Source of the DNA: Pseudacidovorax intermedius
GTDB lineage: Bacteria > Pseudomonadota > Gammaproteobacteria > Burkholderiales > Burkholderiaceae_C
Assembly: GCF_003350475.1 (NCBI RefSeq)
Contig: NZ_QQAV01000003.1
Coordinates: 212,063-276,062 of the forward strand
Length of the DNA: 64,000 nucleotides
Direction of reading: 5' to 3'
The notes under the pieces were generated by a model. That model saw nothing but the letters and a program-made list of their open reading frames with translations. It was not told the DNA's origin and ran no database searches. Shown in pieces: positions 17,716 through 25,273 of the stretch. How positions within the stretch are numbered: position 1 is the stretch's first letter; the number at the start of each line of letters is the position of its first letter. Position numbers and translations under genes: made by a program.

Positions 17716-18760
17716 CGGCGCTCCCGGTGCACCAGCCCTCGGCGGCCGGCGGTGCCTCGGCCTGCCCGCGCCGCAGCACATAGGGCGAGCCGTGCTGGCC
17801 GCCGTAGTAGATGCGGGTGACCAGCTCCGCCAGCACGCCCGTCATCAGCAGCTGCAGCCCGCCCAGCAGGCAGAAGAAGCCCAGCGACAGCAGTGGCCGG
17901 CCACCGATGTCGTGGCCCGCCAGCTTGAGTGCCGCCAGGTACGTCAGGATGAGCGCGCCCGCCCCGCCCACCGACAGCCCCAGCACGCCGAAGAAGTGCC
18001 CCGGCCGCGCCGCGAAGCGCATGAAGAAGGTGATGGCCAGCAGATCCACCACCACCCGCAGCGTGCGCGAGAGGCCGTACTTGGACTGGCCCGCACGGCG
18101 CGGATGGTGCGCCACCGGCTCCTGCGCCATGCGCGCGGGCGAGGTCACGGTCGCCAGCCACGCGGGGATGAAGCGGTGCATCTCGCCATACAGCCGCACC
18201 TCGCGCAGCGTCTCGGCGCGGAAGGCCTTGAGGCTGCAGCCCAGGTCCTCGAAGTCCAGGCCGGTCACGCGGCGGATCAGCCGGTTGGCCAGGTGCGAAG
18301 GCAGCTTGCGCAGCCAGAGCCCATCCTGCCGGTCGCGGCGCCAGCCGGCCACGATGTCCAGGTCCTCGGCCAGCAGGCGGCGCACCAGGCGCGGGATGTC
18401 GCGCGGATCGTTCTGCAGGTCGCCGTCGAGCGTGACGATGACGTCGCCGCGCGCCGCGTCGATGCCCGCCTGCATGGCGGCCGTCTGCCGGAAGTTGCGC
18501 GCCAGGCGCAGCACGCGCACATGCGGGCCCAGCTCGGCGGCGCGGCGCTCCAGCGCGGGGCCGGTGCCGTCCTGGCTGCCGTCGTCGACCACGATCAGCT
18601 CCCAGGGCGCGGGGTAATGGGCCAGCGCCGCCTGCACGGCGTCGACCAGGGCGGCGGCGTTCTCGACCTCGTTGTACATGGGCACGACGACGGAAAGCCG
18701 GTGCGGCGGCATCAGCGCGGTGTCGCGCGCGAGCAGATGGGTGGGGTCGGTGCGGTCCAT
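17702..18760 (-). CDS. GT2 polyprenyl-phosphate glycosyltransferase (ArnC/GtrB-like)
   Basis: 352 residues. A GT2 domain with SVVVPMYNEVENA at the start, VVDDGSQDGT, and the metal-binding DGDLQNDP (DxD region), then two C-terminal membrane segments (GHFFGVLGLSVGGAGALILTY and LLSLGFFCLLGGLQLLMTGVLAEL). This is the layout of enzymes such as ArnC, GtrB, DPMS and RgtE, which load a sugar from a nucleotide sugar onto undecaprenyl or dodecaprenyl phosphate on the cytoplasmic face. It supplies the donor for the neighbouring ArnT-like enzyme. The ATG at 18760 is chosen; a later ATG before PPHRLSVVVP is possible. It follows the flippase-like gene by 20 bp. Confidence 0.9.
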   Translation of the reverse strand: MDRTDPTHLLARDTALMPPHRLSVVVPMYNEVENAAALVDAVQAALAHYPAPWELIVVDDGSQDGTGPALERRAAELGPHVRVLRLARNFRQTAAMQAGIDAARGDVIVTLDGDLQNDPRDIPRLVRRLLAEDLDIVAGWRRDRQDGLWLRKLPSHLANRLIRRVTGLDFEDLGCSLKAFRAETLREVRLYGEMHRFIPAWLATVTSPARMAQEPVAHHPRRAGQSKYGLSRTLRVVVDLLAITFFMRFAARPGHFFGVLGLSVGGAGALILTYLAALKLAGHDIGGRPLLSLGFFCLLGGLQLLMTGVLAELVTRIYYGGQHGSPYVLRRGQAEAPPAAEGWCTGSADARG

Positions 18761-18780
18761 GGCAGGGCAAGGGTTGGGAT

Positions 18781-19725
18781 TCACGACAGCGCCCGAGCAG
18801 GCGCTGCAAAGCCGCGGCGCGCCGCCAGCACGAGCAGCGCTGCGCCCACGCTCACTAGCAGCCAGAGGGCATGCACCAGCAGGGCGGCGCCGATGACGGC
18901 GCCTGCGTCCACCGGCCCCGCGCCAGCGGCACAGGCATGCACGCCCGCCAACGCGCCGGCCTCGAACACGCCCAGCCCGGCGGGCGCCTGCAGCGGCAGG
19001 GCCGCACCGGCCTCGGCCCCGGCCGCGCCACACCAGCCGAGCGCGGCAGGATGCAGCCCCGCCGCATGCAGCAGCAGGGCCGAGACGCCCAGCTTGATGG
19101 CCCAGTTGGCCGCGCAGAAGACCCAGGAGCGCCAGCCGCCCCGGCCCCCATACAGCCCCTGCAGCAGGCGCTGCAGCCGGGGCGCGCCGTCGGCCTCGAT
19201 CACGTCGCCCACGCGCCCGACCCAGCCACTGCGCAGCACCACGGCCGTCAACAGGACCAGCGCGGCGACGGCGGCCAGCGCCAGGGCCGGCGACACCAGC
19301 AGCGCCAGCACCATCGTGCCCAGCACGGCCGCGTCCTGCAGGCGCAGCCACAGCAGGCTGGGCAGCGACTGGGCCAGCGGCACCTGCCAGCGGCGGTGCA
19401 GCCACCAGGCATAGCCCGCCTCGCCGGTGCGCAGCGGCAGCAGCGACACGGCCGCGTTGTGCCAGGCGAACAGCACCAGGCAGTCGACGAAGCGCGCGCC
19501 GGTGCGGGCGCGCCATTCGGCATGCAGCCGTGCTGCACGCAGCCCGTAGGTGGCCAGCACGCCCGCCAGCGCCAGGGCCCAGGTCGCGGCCGGCATGCGC
19601 CGAGCGGTGCCGGCCAAGGCGCGGGCATCCACGTCACTGAGCAGCCAGGCCAGCAGCAGCAGCGCAACCAGCGCCGACAGGGCCTGCATCGCTCGGCGAA
19701 TCGCGGAACCGGCACGCAGCGGCAT
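18781..19725 (-). CDS. lysylphosphatidylglycerol synthase TM-region (UPF0104) membrane protein
   Basis: 314 residues with about eight hydrophobic segments. The N-terminal LLLLAWLLSDVDARALA, the middle SLLPLRTGEAGYAWWLHRR motif and C-terminal APAGLGVFEAGAL are hallmarks of the flippase-like domain shared by MprF and the UPF0104 proteins. There is no lysyl-transferase domain, so it is a stand-alone membrane module and is often annotated as a putative flippase. In this operon, between a PAP2 phosphatase and a polyprenyl-phosphate glycosyltransferase, it could move the lipid-linked sugar across the inner membrane. An in-frame GTG at 19734 would overlap the PAP2 stop (GTGA) and is an equally plausible start. 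Confidence 0.82.
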   Translation of the reverse strand: MPLRAGSAIRRAMQALSALVALLLLAWLLSDVDARALAGTARRMPAATWALALAGVLATYGLRAARLHAEWRARTGARFVDCLVLFAWHNAAVSLLPLRTGEAGYAWWLHRRWQVPLAQSLPSLLWLRLQDAAVLGTMVLALLVSPALALAAVAALVLLTAVVLRSGWVGRVGDVIEADGAPRLQRLLQGLYGGRGGWRSWVFCAANWAIKLGVSALLLHAAGLHPAALGWCGAAGAEAGAALPLQAPAGLGVFEAGALAGVHACAAGAGPVDAGAVIGAALLVHALWLLVSVGAALLVLAARRGFAAPARALS

Positions 19726-19730
19726 GGGGC

Positions 19731-20588
19731 TCACCCCGCCCGTTCCGCCATCCAGCCGGAGCGGCGCCCCGACACGGCAGGCACCGCCACCCAGCGCAGG
19801 CGCAGCAGGCCACCGGCCACGCCGGCCAGGCCTAGGGCCCACTGCAGCGGCGCGCCCAGCGGATAGCCGGTCGTCGTCCAGAGCATGGCCAGGCCCGCAC
19901 CCACCTGCACCAGGGCCATCCCCGCCTGGGCCCGGCGCCGCGTGAGCAGGCCGCTGAGGTCCCAGCGCTGCGCCGCCCGCAGGCTGAGCGCCGCCGCCAC
20001 CAGGCCCAGTGCCGCGCCCGCCAGCACATCGCTGGGCCAGTGCGCGCCCACCGCGATGCGCGACAGCCCCACCGCCGCGGCCGTGCCCCACAGCAGCGCG
20101 CGCTGCGCCGCGGTGCACTGGCGCGTGTGCAGCAGCACCCAGACGAAGGCGAAGGCCGCCAGTGCATGACCCGAGGGCATGGCCAGGTGCACCAGCGGAT
20201 CGCCGATCACATGCAGCTGTTCCGGCGGCAGCACGCCCGGCGGGCGCAGCTGCACGAACACGCGCTTGGGCACATGGGACAGCAGCCCGCCCAGCGGAAA
20301 GGCCCACATCAGCGCGTTGATGAGCCGCATCGCCCCACGCTCGCGGCCCGGCGACAGCGCCAGGCCGACCAGCCCGATGGACAGGCCCAGCCCCAGCACG
20401 CTCAGGCCCGACCAGAGCGTGTCGGGCAGCGCAGCCGCCAGCGCATTGAGCCCACGAAAGAGCGGCAGGTCGGCCTCGGTCAGGCGCAGCAGCAGCGCGC
20501 CGAGCAGCAGGGCCGCCACCGCGAAGGACAGCCGGCGCATCGGTGGCGCCGGAGACGCTGGGGAGACGGAATTCGTGTTCGAGGACAT
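19731..20588 (-). CDS. PAP2 family membrane phosphatase (second copy in operon)
   Basis: 285 residues from the ATG at 20588 (ATGs at 20603 and 20540 are alternatives). All three PAP2 motifs are canonical: KRVFVQLRPP, AMPSGHALAAF and SRIAVGAHWPSDV. Six or more hydrophobic segments suggest an inner-membrane enzyme with its active site facing the periplasm. The sequence is clearly different from the PAP2 protein at 15269-16036, so the pair are not recent duplicates and may attack different phosphates. First gene of the six-gene minus-strand operon; the promoter should lie in the 118-bp gap shared with the divergent epimerase. Confidence 0.85.
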   Translation of the reverse strand: MSSNTNSVSPASPAPPMRRLSFAVAALLLGALLLRLTEADLPLFRGLNALAAALPDTLWSGLSVLGLGLSIGLVGLALSPGRERGAMRLINALMWAFPLGGLLSHVPKRVFVQLRPPGVLPPEQLHVIGDPLVHLAMPSGHALAAFAFVWVLLHTRQCTAAQRALLWGTAAAVGLSRIAVGAHWPSDVLAGAALGLVAAALSLRAAQRWDLSGLLTRRRAQAGMALVQVGAGLAMLWTTTGYPLGAPLQWALGLAGVAGGLLRLRWVAVPAVSGRRSGWMAERAG

Positions 20589-20706
20589 GGCGCAGCGGGG
20601 CAACGGTCAACGCGGACGGCATGACGGTAGGCAGGCTCCATGTCAGCGGTGCGACGGAAAGCTGAATGCCACATGGCTGACTTGTGGCGGCGTCACATTG
20701 CGGCCC

Positions 20707-21729
20707 ATGACCTCCGTGCTCGTGACCGGCGCTGCCGGCTTCATCGGCGCCCATGCCGCGGCGGCCCTGGCGCGGGCCGGCCACCGCGTCGTGGGCTGCG
20801 ACAGCTTCAACAGCTATTACGACCCGCGGCTCAAGCACGCCCGCGTCCAGGCCCTGCTGGCGCCGCTGGGCGTGGAGGTGGCGCCGCTGGACCTGTCGGA
20901 CGTGTCCGCCACCCAGGCCTTCTGGGCCCGCCACCGCTGCGAGGTGGTGCTGCACCTGGCCGCGCAGGCCGGCGTGCGCCATTCGGTGCAGCGGCCGCTG
21001 GAGTACGCCACGGCCAACCTGGTGGGCTTCGCCTCGGTGCTGGAGGCCTGCCGGTTGAACGGCGTCCGCCACCTGCTCCACGCCAGCTCATCGAGCGTGT
21101 ATGGCCAGCGGGCCGACGCGCCCTTCCGCGAGCAGGACAGCACCGATGCGCCGGCCTCCTTCTATGCCGCCACCAAGAAGGCCAACGAGCTGATGGCCCA
21201 TGCCACGGCGGCCGTGCACGGCCTGCCGGCCACCAGCCTGCGCTTCTTCACGGTGTACGGGCCCTGGGGCCGGCCCGACATGGCCTACTGGGGCTTTGCC
21301 GAAGCCATCCAGGCGGGCCGGCCGATCACGCTGTATGGCCACGGCCTGCTGCAGCGCGACTTCACCTGCATCGATGACGTGGTGGATGCGCTGCTGCGCC
21401 TGGTGCGGCGCGGCCCGCCGGTGCCCGATGCGGAGGGCGTGCCCTGCGAGGTGTTCAACCTCGGCCACCGACAGCCGGTGCGCGTCGTCGACTTCGTGGC
21501 GCAGCTCGAAGCGGCGCTGGGCCGCCGCGCCGTGGTGAACTTCGCGCCGCGGCCAGTGGGCGATGTCGCGCTCACCTGCGCCGACCCGTCTCGGCTGGAG
21601 GCGGCCATCGGCCCCTGGGCGGTCACGCCGCTGGCGGAGGGGCTGCCGCGCTTCGTGCGGTGGCTGCGGCGGTGGAAGGGGTGGGACGAAGACCCGGTGC
21701 CCGGAGCGCGTCAGCTCGCCACCGCCTGA
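20707..21729 (+). CDS. NAD-dependent epimerase, UDP-glucuronate 4-epimerase-like
   Basis: 340 residues, an extended short-chain dehydrogenase: VTGAAGFIGAHAA nucleotide motif at the N-terminus, CDSFNSYYDPRLK (typical of UDP-glucuronate 4-epimerases), HLAAQAGVRHSVQRP, ASSSSVYG with the catalytic Ser, and YAATKKANE with the catalytic Tyr-Lys pair. Then come RFFTVYGPWGRPDMA and the FTCIDDVVDA segment. The enzyme would convert UDP-glucuronate, made by the ugd product nearby, to UDP-galacturonate. Divergent from the PAP2-led operon. The family match to UDP-GlcA epimerases is strong, but substrate specificity within this family is not certain from sequence. Confidence 0.88.
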   Translation: MTSVLVTGAAGFIGAHAAAALARAGHRVVGCDSFNSYYDPRLKHARVQALLAPLGVEVAPLDLSDVSATQAFWARHRCEVVLHLAAQAGVRHSVQRPLEYATANLVGFASVLEACRLNGVRHLLHASSSSVYGQRADAPFREQDSTDAPASFYAATKKANELMAHATAAVHGLPATSLRFFTVYGPWGRPDMAYWGFAEAIQAGRPITLYGHGLLQRDFTCIDDVVDALLRLVRRGPPVPDAEGVPCEVFNLGHRQPVRVVDFVAQLEAALGRRAVVNFAPRPVGDVALTCADPSRLEAAIGPWAVTPLAEGLPRFVRWLRRWKGWDEDPVPGARQLATA

Positions 21730-21748
21730 GCCATCCGCCCGGCGCAGC

Positions 21749-22717
21749 TCAGCGCCGGCCGAGCAGCCGGTACTCCCGCGGCGTGCAGCCCGTGGCGCGG
21801 CGGAAGGCCTTGGAGAAGCTCGCGGCCGTGGAGAAGCCCGCCGCATAGGCGATCTCCTCAATGGGGCATTCGCGTTCGCGCAGCCAGGCCTTGGCCCGCG
21901 CGATGCGCCGCTCGGCGACGAAGGCATGGGGCGGCTGGCCGGTCGCGGCGCGGAAGCTGCGGGTGAAGTGGCCCACGCTCATGCAGGCGACCTCGGCCAG
22001 CTCGGCCACGCTGAGCTCCAGGTCCAGCCTCGCATCGATGGCATCGAGCACCCGGGCCAGCCGTCGGCTGTCCATCGGGCGCGCCGCCTTCTCTACCAAC
22101 GGCCGGGCGGGCCCTTCCTCGGCATAGTGGCGCAGCAGGTGGGCGCTGAGCGCCACCGACAGGCTTTCCACCAATAGCCGGCCGGCGCCCGACTCCTGGT
22201 CCAGCTCGGCCACGATCTGCTGCGCGACGGCCGCCACGAAGGGATCGTGCTCGATGGTCTGGTAGCGCAGCACGGCGCGCGCAGGGTCGATGTCGAACTC
22301 GCGCTGCACCGTGTCGGCGAAGGGCCGGGCCGGCAGGAACAGGTGCAGGCAGTCGGCCATAGGCTCGACCACGTTGATGTATTCCTCTTCGATGCCGGCG
22401 GGGCACAGCCAGATGGTGCCCGGCCGCCCCACGGTGTTCTCGCGCCGGCCGCCGCCCCGGCGGTCCACGCGGGTGTGGCCGCCAAGCTGGATGGCGACCT
22501 CGGTGTCACGCGGCACCAGCCGCGGCAGCTCGCCCGCCGCATGGCTCCAGCGCTCGGCCAGCACATGACGCCAGCCCTGCGCGTTGGAGGTCTGGTGCAT
22601 CGTGCTGTTGACGTACTTGTCGACCGAATGTCCCAACATGGTGCTGGCGGGGTTGTCGATGCGCCGCGGCGGTGGGCGGGGGGCGCCGCACGCAGTTTCC
22701 ATGCCAATGGTCGACAT
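21749..22717 (-). CDS. AraC family transcriptional regulator
   Basis: 322 residues if started at the ATG at 22717. A shorter start at 22639 (296 residues, MLGHSVDKYVN...) is equally possible, and neither has a clear SD. An N-terminal sensing domain is followed by two C-terminal helix-turn-helix motifs: LSVAELAEVACMSVGHFTRSFRAATG and CPIEEIAYAAGFSTAASFSKAFRRATG, ending TPREYR. The regulator is divergent from the molybdopterin oxidoreductase operon and is its likely controller. The inducer is unknown. The very long frame running upstream on this strand is a shadow of the oxidoreductase gene. Confidence 0.85.
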   Translation of the reverse strand: MSTIGMETACGAPRPPPRRIDNPASTMLGHSVDKYVNSTMHQTSNAQGWRHVLAERWSHAAGELPRLVPRDTEVAIQLGGHTRVDRRGGGRRENTVGRPGTIWLCPAGIEEEYINVVEPMADCLHLFLPARPFADTVQREFDIDPARAVLRYQTIEHDPFVAAVAQQIVAELDQESGAGRLLVESLSVALSAHLLRHYAEEGPARPLVEKAARPMDSRRLARVLDAIDARLDLELSVAELAEVACMSVGHFTRSFRAATGQPPHAFVAERRIARAKAWLRERECPIEEIAYAAGFSTAASFSKAFRRATGCTPREYRLLGRR

Positions 22718-22822
22718 GGCCGAGCGGGACAAGAACAGAGCAAACCCGGACAAGGGATTCAGGGCACGGGCTCGCCAGACTCGATGCATCCCACCGATGC
22801 GCCGACGAGCGAAAGGAACCCC

Positions 22823-24949
22823 ATGACCCGCACCACCGTGATGGGCGCCTGCCCGCACGACTGCCCCGACACCTGCTCCCTCATCACCACGGTGGAAGAT
22901 GGCAAGGCCATCGCCGTGCGCGGCAATCCCGACCATCCCTTCACCCGCGGCCGGCTGTGCGTCAAGGTCAACAACTACCAGGACCGTGTCTACAGCGACC
23001 AGCGCCTGCTCTACCCCATGCGGCGCACCGGCCCCAAGGGCAGCGGCCAGTTCGAGCGCATCGGCTGGGACGAAGCCATTGCCGAGATCGCCGCGCGCTT
23101 CCAGGACGTGATCGCGCAGGACGGGCCGCAGGCCATCCTGCCCTACAGCTACCTGGGCACGCAGGGCATCCTCAACGGCCTGAACGTGGGCGATCCGCTG
23201 TTCAACAAGCTGGGCGCCACCGTGTGCGAGCGCACCTTCTGCGACTCGGGCTCGTGCACCGCCTACATGATGACCATCGGCCACACGCCGGGCGTGGACC
23301 CCGAGAGCTTCGTGCATGCGCGCTACATCATCCTGTGGGCCTGCAACACGCTCAGCACCAACTCGCACCACTGGCCCTTCATCGAGCAGGCCAGGAAGAA
23401 CGGCGCCAAGCTGGTGGTGATCGACCCGGTGCGCACGCGCACCGCGCGGCTGGCCGACTGGCACATCCCCATCCGCCCCGGCACCGACGGCGCACTGGCG
23501 CTGGCCATGGCGCACATCCTGATCAAGGAAGGCCGGCTGGACCGCGACTACATCGCGCAGCACACCGTCGGCTTCGACGAGCTGGCCGAGCGGGTGGCGC
23601 GGTACACGCCCGAGTTCGCGGCCGAGGAAACGGGCATTCCGGTCGAGGACATCCTCAAGCTCACGCGCGAATACGCCAGCACGCCGCCGGCCGTGATCCG
23701 CATCGGCGTGGCGGTGGAGCGCCATGCCGGCGGCGGGCAAACGGTGCGCGCCATCTCCTGCCTGCCGGCGCTGATCGGCGCCTGGAAGCATGTGGGCGGC
23801 GGCCTGCTGCAGCTGCCCATCTGGGCCTTCCCGGTCAACTGGCCGGGCCTGATGCGACCGGACCTGCAGCCGACCTCGATGCGCGTGATCAACAGCTGGC
23901 GACTGGGCCCGGCGCTCAATGGCGAGCTGCCGTCGGGGCCGCCCATCCGCGCCCTCTTCGTCTACAACGCCAACCCCATGGCCATGGTGTGCGAACAGGA
24001 CAGGATCGCGCAGGGTCTGATGCGCGAGGACCTGTTCACCGTGGTCAGCGAGCACTTCATGACCGACACGGCACGCTATGCCGACATCGTGCTGCCCGCC
24101 ACTACCCAGCTGGAGCAGGAGGACATCATGTTCTCCTGGGGCCACCTCTACCTCAGCTACAACAACCAGGCCATCGCGCCGCTGGGCGAGGCCATTCCCA
24201 ACACCGAACTCTTCCGCCGGCTGGCGAAGGCGCTGGGCATGGACGACCCCTTCTTCCAGCGCAGCGACGCGCAGATGATCGCGGAGTCGATGGACTGGAG
24301 CAGCCCCGTGATGCAGGGCATCACGCTGAACGAGCTCAAGGCGCGCGGCTACATGCGCCTGACCATGCCCGCCGCGGCCGACTGGGCGCCGCACCGCGAG
24401 GGCAACTTTCCGACGCCTTCGGGCAAGTGCGAATTCAAGTCCTCATTGGCCGAAGGGGGCAACTTCGTCGCGCCGCTGTTCCGCCAGGGCTACGGCGCCG
24501 ACCAGTCCGGCGAGCCGGTGGACCCGCTGCCGCACTACATCCGTCCCAACGAGACGCCAGCCACCGCGCCGGCGCTGGCCGAGCGCTACCCGCTGAGCCT
24601 GATCTCGCCCAAGAGCCATGCCTTCCTCAACTCCAACTTCGGCAACCTGCCGGCGCAGCAGATGCAGGCCGGCGAGGAACAGCTGGTGCTGCTGCATCCG
24701 GAAGACGCCGGCCGGCGCGGCATCGAGGCCGGCACGCCCATCCGCGTGTTCAACGACCGCGGTGCCTTCGAGGCCAAGGCCACGCTGTCGGCCGACGTGA
24801 TGCCCGGCCTGGTGGTGGCGCCCTCGGGCTACTGGCACCGCAGCAGCCGTGGCACCGGCAACGTGCATGCAATCACGCCGACCGTGTTCGCGGACCTCGG
24901 GCGCGCGCCGACCTTCTCGGACACGCTGGTCCAGGTCGCGGCCCTCTGA
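22823..24949 (+). CDS. molybdopterin-dependent oxidoreductase (DMSO reductase superfamily)
   Basis: 708 residues starting at the ATG at 22823, preceded by the SD-like GAAAGGA. The N-terminal Mo-bisPGD domain binds a [4Fe-4S] cluster through Cys10, Cys14, Cys18 and Cys46 (CPHDCPDTC, then RGRLCVK). The probable Mo ligand is Cys140 in CERTFCDSG. Mid-protein segments such as LPATTQLEQEDIM and a C-terminal Mo-dinucleotide domain (LISPKSHAFLNSNFGN, ending near GTGNVHAITPT) complete the fold. No Tat signal, so cytoplasmic. It is followed by a ferredoxin and a flavoprotein that could pass electrons between NADPH and the Mo centre. The substrate is unknown; the sequence is not an obvious nitrate reductase or formate dehydrogenase. 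Confidence 0.9.
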   Translation: MTRTTVMGACPHDCPDTCSLITTVEDGKAIAVRGNPDHPFTRGRLCVKVNNYQDRVYSDQRLLYPMRRTGPKGSGQFERIGWDEAIAEIAARFQDVIAQDGPQAILPYSYLGTQGILNGLNVGDPLFNKLGATVCERTFCDSGSCTAYMMTIGHTPGVDPESFVHARYIILWACNTLSTNSHHWPFIEQARKNGAKLVVIDPVRTRTARLADWHIPIRPGTDGALALAMAHILIKEGRLDRDYIAQHTVGFDELAERVARYTPEFAAEETGIPVEDILKLTREYASTPPAVIRIGVAVERHAGGGQTVRAISCLPALIGAWKHVGGGLLQLPIWAFPVNWPGLMRPDLQPTSMRVINSWRLGPALNGELPSGPPIRALFVYNANPMAMVCEQDRIAQGLMREDLFTVVSEHFMTDTARYADIVLPATTQLEQEDIMFSWGHLYLSYNNQAIAPLGEAIPNTELFRRLAKALGMDDPFFQRSDAQMIAESMDWSSPVMQGITLNELKARGYMRLTMPAAADWAPHREGNFPTPSGKCEFKSSLAEGGNFVAPLFRQGYGADQSGEPVDPLPHYIRPNETPATAPALAERYPLSLISPKSHAFLNSNFGNLPAQQMQAGEEQLVLLHPEDAGRRGIEAGTPIRVFNDRGAFEAKATLSADVMPGLVVAPSGYWHRSSRGTGNVHAITPTVFADLGRAPTFSDTLVQVAAL

Positions 24950-24967
24950 TTGGAGACAGACACCCCC

Positions 24968-25273
24968 ATGGCCTACGTCGTCACCGACCTGTGCAGCGGC
25001 TGCCGCTACACCGAATGCGTCACCGTCTGTCCCGTGGAGTGCTTCCACGTCGACGAGCGCATGACCTACATCGACCCCGACAACTGCATCGACTGCGGCG
25101 GCTGCGCGCCCATCTGCCCGGTCGGCGCCATCCAGGCGGACTTCCTGCTGGCTGCGGACAAGAAGGCGTGGATCGGCATCAACCGCGAGCGCGCCGCGCT
25201 GACGCCGGTGCTCACGCAGCGCCTGCCGCCGCTGCCGGGCGCGCCAGCGCTGCCGCAGGGCGCAGGCGCATGA
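24968..25273 (+). CDS. 7Fe ferredoxin (Azotobacter FdI-type, [3Fe-4S][4Fe-4S])
   Basis: 101 residues from MAYVVTDLC. The cysteines sit at 9, 12, 17, 21, 25 and then 40, 43, 46, 50, the pattern of Azotobacter vinelandii ferredoxin I. By that alignment, Cys9, Cys17 and Cys50 hold the 3Fe cluster and Cys21, Cys40, Cys43 and Cys46 the 4Fe cluster. The usual position 11 and 24 cysteines (12 and 25 here) are also present. The C-terminal tail is shorter and Pro/Ala-rich. It is placed between the Mo enzyme (18 bp) and the flavoprotein reductase (4-bp overlap), so it is most likely the electron carrier between them. Confidence 0.92.
   Translation: MAYVVTDLCSGCRYTECVTVCPVECFHVDERMTYIDPDNCIDCGGCAPICPVGAIQADFLLAADKKAWIGINRERAALTPVLTQRLPPLPGAPALPQGAGA

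Noticed and set aside
16033-18760. Annotating the GT2 and ArnT-like genes as arnC and arnT for aminoarabinose
   Set aside because: No arnA, arnB or arnD is seen; the presence of ugd and a UDP-glucuronate epimerase-like gene favours another sugar.
22718-22822. Possible Moco riboswitch in front of the molybdoenzyme gene
   Set aside because: The gap is about 105 bp (183 bp if AraC starts at 22639) and I could not recognise the conserved Moco-RNA helices.
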